A stretch of DNA of 6,870 bases from Flavipsychrobacter stenotrophus. Its GTDB lineage: Bacteria > Bacteroidota > Bacteroidia > Chitinophagales > Chitinophagaceae. Where the stretch lies: assembly GCA_947371715.1 (NCBI GenBank), contig CANBQQ010000172.1:1-6870 (forward strand), read 5' to 3'. The translations under genes were made by a program, and so were the position numbers. Below the pieces are notes generated by a model. That model ran no database searches and was not told where the DNA came from. It saw only the letters and a list, made by a program, of their open reading frames with translations. Shown piece by piece: positions 1 to 5,647 of this stretch (positions are counted from its first letter, which is position 1; the number at the start of each line of letters is the position of its first letter).

Positions 1-194
1 ACTGCACCTACCACCCATACTATAGGGTTCATATACCATGCGGCAGGATCCGGGCCGGTGACGGTAGATGATGAATGGGTAGAACTGCTTTGTGCAGCAG
101 TGCCTGCTTCCTGGGCAATGCTATAACCGGCTGTTAGCAGGAAAGCACACAAAAGGAAAAACCGTTGGCTAATGGAATGAATAGTTGTCTTCAT
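1..194 (-). CDS. Hypothetical exported/membrane protein, N-terminal part only (cut by window edge)
   Basis: An ATG at 194 (minus) opens a frame of 64 complete codons that runs off the left edge. Residues 1-27 look like a Sec signal peptide: Lys at position 2, Arg at 11, a hydrophobic core FFLLCAFLLTAG (12-23) and a plausible cleavage site after SIA (25-27). A low-complexity Ser/Thr/Ala/Gln stretch follows (about 29-46), then GPDPAAWYMNPIVWVVGA, where the hydrophobic run from residue 57 looks like the start of a transmembrane helix. Short proteins of the pattern 'signal peptide, polar linker, WY..P.VWVVG, membrane helix' are familiar to me from Bacteroidota, but I cannot name a function. Translation begins 87 bases beyond the stop of the receiver gene at 281, so it could be a distal operon member or have its own promoter; I see no exact -7 box between them. 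The reading frame and signal peptide are seen directly; the membrane anchor is inference. Confidence 0.65.
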   Translation of the reverse strand, partial: MKTTIHSISQRFFLLCAFLLTAGYSIAQEAGTAAQSSSTHSSSTVTGPDPAAWYMNPIVWVVGA

Positions 195-280
195 GACGTG
201 AGTGTTTTAATTACAAGAATTGCATTAAAAATGATGCCACACGCAACAAGACAACTAAAACGACCCAATGGAACATAATG

Positions 281-706
281 CTACATATACATGCCGGGGG
301 CATAGCTGTATTTCCAATACTCAATTATGGATTTTAAAATAGTCATCAATTCATTAGGGTCAATAGGCTTTTTAAAATAGCCCTGTATACCCATGGTGTA
401 GGCGTCATCAATGTAGTTTTTGGCCACAGTAGTAGAGAATAAAATATAGGGCACACATTTTATATTGATAGCCGCGTTCTCTTTTACCCTGGCTCTTAAC
501 TCTATACCATTGATCTTGGGCATGTTGAGATCTGATATAATAAGGAAAGGCACCTTCTTCATTTGCATGAGGTACTCAATAGCTTCTTCGCCATCATTTA
601 AAAAAACGAGTTCATTCAAATAATTCAACTTTAGGAAAATCTCCTGTAAAAATTTCTGGTCGTCAATGTCATCCTCAATTATGAGAATCGGTGCGTTCTT
701 ATTCAC
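281..706 (-). CDS. Single-domain response regulator (CheY/Rcp1-like receiver), GTG start
   Basis: A 141-residue protein made only of a receiver domain. The acidic pocket is E11-D12-D13, the predicted phosphoacceptor is D59 in ISDLNMPKING (57-67), the switch Ser is S91 in ILFSTT, and the conserved Lys is K113 in YFKKP. All residues needed for phosphorylation are present. No DNA-binding or enzymatic domain follows: the protein ends about 27 residues after the KP motif. The only standard start in this frame is GTG at 706, because the frame upstream is closed by TAA at 743-745 with no ATG or TTG between. The gene starts 53 bases after the histidine kinase stop, on the same strand, so it is probably co-transcribed with it and is the obvious phosphorylation partner. 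Receivers of this type (Rcp1 class, often beside phytochrome-like or PAS kinases) act by protein contact or as phosphorelay intermediates. The domain call is secure; the partnership is inferred from position. Confidence 0.93.
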   Translation of the reverse strand: MNKNAPILIIEDDIDDQKFLQEIFLKLNYLNELVFLNDGEEAIEYLMQMKKVPFLIISDLNMPKINGIELRARVKENAAINIKCVPYILFSTTVAKNYIDDAYTMGIQGYFKKPIDPNELMTILKSIIEYWKYSYAPGMYM

Positions 707-759
707 TGTATTGTATTTAATTATGTGATTGTGGGCCTGTTGTTACTAACTGTATGATC

Positions 760-2295
760 TTATTGGACCGGGATATAAATATCGAATGTTGCACCTTTGT
801 TCAGTTCGCCACTGGCAGTAATAGTGCCATTGTGGTTTTCGACGATCTTCTTTACTATGGCCAGCCCAATGCCGGTACCGGCGTATACTTCTTTGCTATG
901 CAATTTCTGGAATACCTCAAAGATGCGCTCACTGAATTCAGGCTCAAAGCCAATACCGTTGTCTCTTACCTTGATATGGCAATAGGGCTTTTCTGCCGAT
1001 AGTTTGCTGTTAGGTAAATCGCCCCCTTTTATAATGTCGCTGGTAATGATAATGTGAGAAGGAATTCCTGCACGAGAGAACTTAAGCGCATTGCTTATGA
1101 GATTGTACATGAGCTGCCTGAACTGGAAGGGAATGACATCGACGGGGCAGAGATCTACACCCTCTATAGTTGCCTGTTTATCTAACACCGTGTCTTTAAG
1201 ATCAGCATTGATCTCCTCAATAATGATGCCGAGGTCGGTAGGCTCAAACTTATGATCGGTTGTGCTGATACGGGAAAAGGCCAGCAGGTCTTCTATAAGC
1301 TGCTGCATTCTTCCCGCCGCCAATTGCATCCTCCCGAAATTATACTTTCCATTCTCGGAAAGGTTCTCCCTTTCATTTTGAAGGATGATGGTTACGAAGG
1401 TTTGAATTTTGCGCAATGGTTCCTGCAGATCGTGACTGGAAACATAGGTAAATGCCAACAGTTCTTTATTAGCTATAATCAGCTCTGCGGCACGCTTTTC
1501 TTTCTCCTCGTTCTGGAAGGCGAGTTCTTTATTGGCAATGATCAACTCCGCTGCACGTTTTTCCTTCTCCTTGTTCTGAAAAGCAAGTTCTTCATTGGCA
1601 ATGATCAGTGCTGAGGCTAGCTTTTCGTTATCACTATTCTGAAACGCCAATTCTTTGTTCGCAATGATCAGCTCAGCAGCATGCTTCTCTTTTTCTTCGG
1701 CACGCTTCTCTTTTTCTTCATTTTGAAAAGCGAGTTCCTTATTGGCTATGATAAGCTCAGCGGCACGCTTCTCTTTCTCCGCATTCTGAAAGACCAATTC
1801 ATTATTGGCAATGATAAGTTCTGCAGCACGTTTCTCTTTCTCTTCATTTTGAAAGACCAATTCTTTATTGGCAATGATGAGTTCTGCAGCACGCTTCTCC
1901 TTTTCTTCATTCTGAAAGGCCAGTTCTTTATTGGCTATGATCAGTTCTGCAGCACGCTTCTCTTTCTCCTCATTCTGGAATAGTAGTTCCTTGTTAGCTA
2001 TACTTAATTCTGCGGCACGCTTCTCTTTTTCGCCATTTTGAAAAAGAAGTTCTTTATTTGCGACAATAAGTTCTCCGGCCCGTTTTTCCTTTTCCTCGTT
2101 CTGAAATAAAAGTTCCTTATTAGCTATGCTGAGTTCTTCGGCACGCTTCTCTTTTTCTTCATTCTGAAAGGCAAGTTCTATGTTAGCGATACTCAGCTCA
2201 GCCGCCCGCTTCTCTTTTTCCTCATATTGAAAGGCCAATTCCTTGTTGGCTTCAATAAGCTCATCGGACTTGAGCATGTACATATCGTTTTTCAT
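760..2295 (-). CDS. Soluble sensor histidine kinase with a twelve-unit coiled-coil repeat N-terminus
   Basis: A 511-residue protein. Residues 1-24 are a short leader that already contains a partial repeat (ELIEANKELAFQ). Residues 25-283 are twelve tandem units built on EKEKRAAELIIANKELAFQN; eleven are 21 residues and one (193-220) is 28. The kinase core follows. The HisKA phosphoacceptor is H288 in SSHDLQEPLRK. The HATPase_c domain has an N box with N398 and N402 (YNLISNALKFS), a G1 box D445-NGIG, an F box F459/F462 and a G2 box GTGIGLA (473-479); the protein ends shortly after at IYIPVQ. All catalytic motifs are intact. There is no transmembrane segment, PAS, GAF or HAMP domain, so it is predicted to be cytoplasmic with an unknown signal input. 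I chose ATG at 2295; in-frame ATGs at codons 5 and 7 are possible alternatives, and no strong Shine-Dalgarno is visible, as is usual in Bacteroidota. Receiver genes flank it on both sides in the same orientation. Autophosphorylation and transfer to one or both receivers is inferred from the family. Confidence 0.95.
   Translation of the reverse strand: MKNDMYMLKSDELIEANKELAFQYEEKEKRAAELSIANIELAFQNEEKEKRAEELSIANKELLFQNEEKEKRAGELIVANKELLFQNGEKEKRAAELSIANKELLFQNEEKEKRAAELIIANKELAFQNEEKEKRAAELIIANKELVFQNEEKEKRAAELIIANNELVFQNAEKEKRAAELIIANKELAFQNEEKEKRAEEKEKHAAELIIANKELAFQNSDNEKLASALIIANEELAFQNKEKEKRAAELIIANKELAFQNEEKEKRAAELIIANKELLAFTYVSSHDLQEPLRKIQTFVTIILQNERENLSENGKYNFGRMQLAAGRMQQLIEDLLAFSRISTTDHKFEPTDLGIIIEEINADLKDTVLDKQATIEGVDLCPVDVIPFQFRQLMYNLISNALKFSRAGIPSHIIITSDIIKGGDLPNSKLSAEKPYCHIKVRDNGIGFEPEFSERIFEVFQKLHSKEVYAGTGIGLAIVKKIVENHNGTITASGELNKGATFDIYIPVQ
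1447..2262 (-). repeat. In-frame tandem repeat, about 63-bp period (21 residues), inside the histidine kinase
   Basis: Twelve consecutive units encode variants of EEKEKRAAELIIANKELAFQN, preceded by a partial unit in the leader (codons 12-24). On the plus strand the copies are visible as recurring 'gcacgcttctctttttc' and 'ttctttattggcaatgat' blocks every 63 bases. The copies differ at many synonymous positions while the protein is strongly conserved, so this is an old, selected protein repeat rather than a fresh DNA duplication or an assembly artefact. One unit is 84 bases because a 21-base segment is doubled: the 16-mer gcttctctttttcttc occurs at 1683-1698 and again at 1704-1719. The period of 21 equals three heptads, which fits a continuous parallel coiled coil. 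Confidence 0.95.
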
Positions 2296-2358
2296 CAGTA
2301 CTTTTTATTTATAAGAACGTAGTACGCCAACCCTACCCTCTTCCAATTTATAAATCAC

Positions 2359-2817
2359 TTAAACCGTAAGAATAAAATTCTCTATACGGGGTTGTTTTGT
2401 ATTATCGTCAGCAATGAGGGTAAGTGCCTGCTGTATGATACCGGTGAATTTTGAAAACTCGGCAGGCTTACGGATAAAATGATGTGCCCCGTTTTTGAAG
2501 AGTAGGTTAACCGTATCCTGCTCTAAGGATGTTGAATACATGATAACAGGAAGATGATTTAATTGTTTATGCTGCTTGATAGCAGATAAACATTCAAAGC
2601 CATTTTTTCGGGGCATGTTGAGATCGAGGAAAATAACGTGCGGCAAAGCACTGACAGTGGCATTGAGTAAATTCATCAATTCTTCACCGTCGTGCACTGC
2701 AGTGAAACTGGTAGTTAACGGAAATTCCTTTAACGCTTCTTTAAAAAAGGCGCAATCATCAATATCATCATCCGCAAGCAATACACTAAACGGGACAGGG
2801 TGATTCTTAATTTCCAT
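2359..2817 (-). CDS. Single-domain response regulator (CheY/Rcp1-like receiver)
   Basis: A 152-residue receiver-only protein when started at the ATG at 2817. The acidic pocket is D16-D17-D18 in LLADDDIDD, the phosphoacceptor is D65 in FLDLNMPRKNG (63-73), the switch Ser is S95 in IMYSTS, and the conserved Lys is K117 in FIRKP. About 34 residues follow with no recognisable output domain. The open frame extends 28 codons further upstream to a TTG at 2901. I rejected that start because ATG is available and receivers normally begin within 5-15 residues of the first beta strand. The gene lies 63 bases upstream of the histidine kinase and is the first gene of the receiver-kinase-receiver cluster. 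It shares the layout of the downstream receiver (DDxDD, LNMP, YSTS/FSTT, KP), but the two sequences are clearly diverged, so they are not a recent duplication. Both may be substrates of the same kinase, or one may act as a phosphate sink for the other. Confidence 0.93.
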   Translation of the reverse strand: MEIKNHPVPFSVLLADDDIDDCAFFKEALKEFPLTTSFTAVHDGEELMNLLNATVSALPHVIFLDLNMPRKNGFECLSAIKQHKQLNHLPVIMYSTSLEQDTVNLLFKNGAHHFIRKPAEFSKFTGIIQQALTLIADDNTKQPRIENFILTV

Positions 2818-2913
2818 GATAATGAACGGAACTGCCTCCAGATCGGGTAATACAGAAGTGCGGCAATTAACTTTAGCTCCATAAGAAAACCGTGCCAACA
2901 AAAATTATTGCTA

Positions 2914-2927
2914 TATAATTAATTATA
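2914..2927. repeat. Perfect 14-base AT palindrome upstream of the signalling cluster
   Basis: The sequence tataattaattata is its own reverse complement and is centred about 104 bases upstream of the ATG at 2817. It could be an operator or part of an AT-rich promoter for the receiver-kinase-receiver genes. A palindrome of only A and T in an AT-rich spacer can easily arise by chance, so a regulatory role is only a suggestion. Confidence 0.25.
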
Positions 2928-3201
2928 GCACACGACCTTATCGATGGTAATTATAGAAGATCAGATGTAAAACCATGAAAATCTTACTTTTCAAAGGGCA
3001 TTAATGTTCACAACGATAGCAAGGCAAGTAACGGGTGGTACGTTGGGCAAGAGATATCTGGGGCATAACAACCCCGATTACCTAATCAATAATAATGGCC
3101 ACTGATAACCTGCAAGTAGGATCATTTGCGCTGCGGTGATCATTGGCCAGATACTTAGCTTATTTTTTCATTTACACTAAATACTCACCTACTGTAAATA
3201 A

Positions 3202-3267
3202 CCTCCTCCCCTTAAATTACGGCTGAAAAAGCCGTAATTTAAGGTACTCCTCCTTCAAAAGGAGGAG
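3202..3267. repeat. Double-hairpin intergenic palindromic repeat
   Basis: The first hairpin has a perfect 15-bp stem: ccttaaattacggct (3210-3224) pairs with agccgtaatttaagg (3230-3244) around a 5-base loop, gaaaa. Two bases later a second hairpin has a perfect 9-bp stem: ctcctcctt (3247-3255) pairs with aaggaggag (3259-3267) around the loop caa. A second copy of ctcctcc at 3203-3209, just before the first stem, can also pair with ggaggag at 3261-3267, giving a competing nested fold. The element lies 76 bases past the DUF4097 stop. Neither strand has a run of T after a stem, so it is not a classical intrinsic terminator, though it may still slow RNA polymerase or protect the 3' end of the sigma operon mRNA. 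The layout resembles the short palindromic intergenic repeats common in Bacteroidota genomes; that identity is inference, since I can see only one copy. Confidence 0.65.
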
Positions 3268-3342
3268 AGTGGTTGATGTACAAAAAAGTGGGAAATAGAT
3301 GCTGAACAGTATAATTGCGGATATACGGGAAGTCTGTAGTAC

Positions 3343-4395
3343 CTATCTAAAAATGACGGTGCTGTAGTTACCGGTTATATCCATAATTCCGCGTCCTTTT
3401 CCGGCCTTTCCTTTATAATATTTTGTATTGCCATTTTCGTCCGTGTTACTCATAGTAACGTAAGTTGATGAAGCACGATTTTTAAAGCTGCCAAATTCTG
3501 TCTTAACGTCAATATCAAGGTTGGTATCCTGATCGAAGTAGCAGGAAAGCGTACTATAGCCTACACCGACCTTTATGTTTTCGGCGCTGCCATCTATGTG
3601 CCTGATAACGGCAGACCCATTATAATTCAAGCCGAGGTCGGCTCTTTTTTGCAAGTGGTCTATTTTTAGGTCGGAGTGATTTACGATCCCGTCAATATCA
3701 TAGACAGAGCCAATATTCAAGGTGCCGAATTTGTGTGTTATCTTTAGTTTATTGGCCGAAGAAATATTCACTTTGCTGAATGAGTTGTCCATCTTTATAC
3801 TTTGGATCTTATCTATTGTTACACCACCATGCTGTACTTTCAGCTTACCTCCTTCAATACTTTTAATAGTAGAGGATCCAAATGAAAGGTCCATATCATT
3901 GGCAGATCCTGAAATATTCTGAGCATGCAGTTCGCCGAAAGAAACCGCCAGATCAACGTTACCTAAGATATCTTCAAGGTCAACGTTGCCGAATTTGTTT
4001 TCCAGATCGAGGCTGTTTCTCCTGGGCATGTTGATGATGTAGTCAATGTGGATCTCATTACCATCGCTAATGCTATAGCCTGATTCTACTCCCGATTTGA
4101 AAGTAATTGTCTGGTTATTACCACCACTCTCTTCCATAAATATACGACCAAGCATGTTGGTGGCTTTGGCATCTGACCTGCCCTTGACAGTCATCGTTAC
4201 GTCTACGACCACCTCGTTCTTATCCCATGTGTGTATGACTATGTTGCCACAATTGTTTGTAACGCTCAATCGCCCCGATGGCTGCACTGTAAATGAGCGG
4301 TGCAGCTTCTTTTCTTTTGTAACCCACTGCGTGCCGCGCGCATGGGCAAAGGTTGCCAAAAATATAAATACCGAAATGATGGTGATCTTTTTCAT
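3343..4395 (-). CDS. Secreted DUF4097-type beta-strand repeat protein (putative adhesin family)
   Basis: A 350-residue protein starting at ATG 4395. Residues 1-19 are a clear signal peptide: two Lys, a hydrophobic core ITIISVFIFLATF, and cleavage after AHA. The mature part has the pattern of DUF4097/DUF2807-like proteins: an entry strand with LSVTNNCGNIVIHTWDKNEV (about 43-62), then many short alternating strands separated by Gly/Asn turns (such as LENKFGNVDLEDI, LSFGSSTIKSIEGGKL, ITHKFGTLNIGSV). These should stack as a right-handed beta solenoid. The repeated motif is roughly 'hydrophobic-x-FG-x-hydrophobic-x-hydrophobic'. No catalytic residues are apparent, and there is no lipobox Cys or C-terminal sorting domain. 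It starts 12 bases after the anti-sigma-like stop, so it is almost certainly co-transcribed with the sigma and anti-sigma genes. This gene order is familiar in Bacteroidota, where DUF4097 proteins often accompany ECF sigma factors. The biochemical role is unknown; envelope structure or signal sensing are inferences. Confidence 0.85.
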   Translation of the reverse strand: MKKITIISVFIFLATFAHARGTQWVTKEKKLHRSFTVQPSGRLSVTNNCGNIVIHTWDKNEVVVDVTMTVKGRSDAKATNMLGRIFMEESGGNNQTITFKSGVESGYSISDGNEIHIDYIINMPRRNSLDLENKFGNVDLEDILGNVDLAVSFGELHAQNISGSANDMDLSFGSSTIKSIEGGKLKVQHGGVTIDKIQSIKMDNSFSKVNISSANKLKITHKFGTLNIGSVYDIDGIVNHSDLKIDHLQKRADLGLNYNGSAVIRHIDGSAENIKVGVGYSTLSCYFDQDTNLDIDVKTEFGSFKNRASSTYVTMSNTDENGNTKYYKGKAGKGRGIMDITGNYSTVIFR

Positions 4396-4407
4396 GTTGC
4401 TGATTGT

Positions 4408-4956
4408 TTAAATGATATGTTTTACCTCTTTATGTTTCTGACGGGTTTCTTCAATTATCTTCAGCTGTAAAGACAATAGTTTTACTTGTTCCTGCAGATT
4501 TTCGATCATTGCCCGTAATACTGCTTCATTATTATCTGAGTTGACATATTCCGCTTTGAGCTCGCGGTATAAAACATCGAGTGTGTCTATCTCTGATCTG
4601 AAGTCGTGGCATACATCCTGATATTCGGCACAGTAGTAGCTTAGCTGCCTCTGCTGTTTCTCTTTTAGTGTGGTGTAGTAGACTTCTGCTTTACTGATCT
4701 CCTCGGGGATTGCGCCATTCATATCTGCCGGCACAACTGCAATATCTTCTTTCAATTGCTTAACCGGCATTGTGAAGTACCATAAGCCAAATGCCACAAG
4801 TGCTACTATACATGCTGCAGCAGCAAACTGTAAAATGCGCTGCTTATTCCTGCGCCGGAGGGTGTTGTCTATACCCTGCCAAACGCTGTAGGGCGGTTCA
4901 TTGATATCAAACTCATTACTATGCCCGCTAATAAATTGTTCCAGTTTATCTTTCAC
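4408..4956 (-). CDS. Putative single-pass membrane anti-sigma factor, GTG start
   Basis: A 182-residue protein. The cytoplasmic N-terminus (1-40) has the pattern DKLEQFI...EFDINEPPYSVWQGI followed by a basic patch RRRNKQR (34-40). One transmembrane helix follows at about 42-61 (FAAAACIVALVAFGLWYF). The C-terminal 120 residues are outside the cytoplasm and rich in Glu, Lys, Gln and Leu with strong helical and coiled-coil character, including the conserved-looking block NNEAVLRAMIENLQEQVKLL. No zinc-binding HxxxCxxC anti-sigma motif is present, so it belongs to the non-ZAS Bacteroidota type. The start is GTG at 4956, overlapping the sigma stop as GTGA, with an AGAAGG stretch just upstream; no ATG is available before codon 63, which is past the membrane helix. 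The overlap implies translational coupling, as expected for a sigma/anti-sigma pair needing fixed stoichiometry. The anti-sigma role is inferred from topology and position, not from a catalytic signature. Confidence 0.8.
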   Translation of the reverse strand: MKDKLEQFISGHSNEFDINEPPYSVWQGIDNTLRRRNKQRILQFAAAACIVALVAFGLWYFTMPVKQLKEDIAVVPADMNGAIPEEISKAEVYYTTLKEKQQRQLSYYCAEYQDVCHDFRSEIDTLDVLYRELKAEYVNSDNNEAVLRAMIENLQEQVKLLSLQLKIIEETRQKHKEVKHII

Positions 4957-5501
4957 GGCCTTCTGTTTAATAGTTCCACTAATTGTTTTTTTGCCCTGCT
5001 GTACTGAGATTTTGATGTTGACTCTGTAACATTTAATATCTCTCCTATTTCCGCATGATCATACCCTTCAAGAAGATATAAGCTCAGCACTATCCTGTAA
5101 CCATCGGGTAATTTATTGATTGCCTCATGCACTCTTTTCACCTCCCATTGCACTTCTTCATTGTCGTAGCTACTCCTACAGTCTGTGTCTTCATTGTCTG
5201 GCATTGCCTCCAGCAAAACCAGCTTCTTTTTGCGCAAATGATTTACAGACCTATTGACAACGATCATCTTCAGCCATGCACCAAAAGACGCCTCCCCGCG
5301 GAATGTACCTAGTTTACCGAAAGCATCGAGAAATGACTCCTGCAAGATATCTTCGGCATCGGCAGTGCTATTTACAATACGCAAGCACACATTGTACATA
5401 GCCCTGGCATAGGCCTGGTAGAGCTCGTACTGCGCGTTGCGCTCACCGCGCCGGCAGCGATCAAGCAATATCCTGTTAATGTCTAAGTTGTCGTTTAGCA
5501 A
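4953..5501 (-). CDS. ECF-family RNA polymerase sigma factor (sigma-70 family), TTG start
   Basis: A 182-residue protein with the two-domain ECF layout. Sigma region 2 spans about 23-93 and includes the -10-recognition and core-binding segment STADAEDILQESFLDAF (45-61) and FGAWLKMIVVNRSVNHLRKKK (73-93). A variable acidic linker covers about 94-123. Sigma region 4 spans about 124-178 with INKLPDGYRIVLSLYLLEGY and the helix-turn-helix HAEIGEILNVTESTSKSQYSRAKKQL, which binds the -35/-33 element. No region 3 is present, which is the ECF signature. The frame is closed upstream by a TAG at 5514-5516 with no ATG in between, so TTG at 5501 is the best start; the next TTG (codon 12) would cut into the first helix. 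It is the first gene of a tight operon with the anti-sigma-like and DUF4097 genes. Direct inhibition by the downstream membrane protein, and autoregulation, are inferred from family practice. Confidence 0.93.
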   Translation of the reverse strand: MLNDNLDINRILLDRCRRGERNAQYELYQAYARAMYNVCLRIVNSTADAEDILQESFLDAFGKLGTFRGEASFGAWLKMIVVNRSVNHLRKKKLVLLEAMPDNEDTDCRSSYDNEEVQWEVKRVHEAINKLPDGYRIVLSLYLLEGYDHAEIGEILNVTESTSKSQYSRAKKQLVELLNRRP

Positions 5502-5550
5502 TTGGTGCGTGTTCTATATTAAAGACACGGGCTATTTTAAAAGGTTGCAT

Positions 5551-5558
5551 CAAAGGTA
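5551..5558 (-). promoter_or_regulatory. Probable -7 promoter box of the sigma operon
   Basis: Read on the minus strand, the sequence is TACCTTTG, an exact match to the Bacteroidota -7 consensus TAnnTTTG used by the primary sigma factor. It sits 49 bases upstream of the sigma start codon, giving a predicted leader of roughly 40 bases. The matching -33 element (TTG/TTTG) is weak: only a TTT lies 22 bases upstream of the box. The exact box and position favour a real promoter, but one eight-base motif with two free positions can occur by chance. Confidence 0.45.
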
Positions 5559-5630
5559 TTGATGGGGCAGGAAAATTTTTAAACTGCTTCCTCTTAGCAG
5601 GCACAACGCATGTTATTTGGTAGTCGAAGT

Positions 5631-5647
5631 AATTACCGATGGTAATT
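5631..5647. promoter_or_regulatory. Inverted repeat in the divergent control region, possible operator
   Basis: The arms aattacc (5631-5637) and ggtaatt (5641-5647) form a perfect 7-base dyad around a 3-base centre. It lies between the divergent sigma operon and the transglutaminase-like gene, about 75 bases upstream of the sigma -7 box and 106 bases upstream of the plus-strand start. Its size fits a dimeric regulator binding site that could control either direction. There is no independent evidence for a regulator. Confidence 0.25.

Larger units (their letters stand above)
2818..3342. other. Intergenic region without a convincing gene
   Basis: These 525 bases separate the DUF4097 gene stop from the first receiver gene, both on the minus strand. 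They must hold the end of the sigma operon transcript and the promoter of the signalling cluster. I see a strong double hairpin (about 3202-3267), a perfect 14-base AT palindrome (2914-2927) and a possible poor -7-like box on the minus strand (TAATTTTTG, about 2907-2899; one base too long for TAnnTTTG). The longest plus-strand ATG frame I noticed is 33 codons (3004-3105) with no recognisable motif. I saw no sign of a tRNA or known structured RNA. Confidence 0.6.

Noticed and set aside
1252..1983. Plus-strand open frames opposite the histidine kinase repeats, encoding Phe/Leu-rich repetitive peptides
   Set aside because: They are the mirror of the 63-base coding repeat on the minus strand; the periodicity keeps them open. 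The kinase frame explains the conservation.
1447..2262. CRISPR array or satellite DNA as an explanation for the 63-base repeats
   Set aside because: The repeat is continuous without unique spacers, stays in frame throughout, and varies mainly at synonymous positions, so it is a protein repeat.
2818..2901. A 28-codon N-terminal extension of the first receiver gene starting at TTG
   Set aside because: An ATG at 2817 places the start at the usual distance from the first receiver strand. The extension has no conserved feature.
3202..3267. Double hairpin as a classical intrinsic terminator
   Set aside because: No T-rich run follows either stem on either strand. Kept as a palindromic repeat that may still affect transcript ends.
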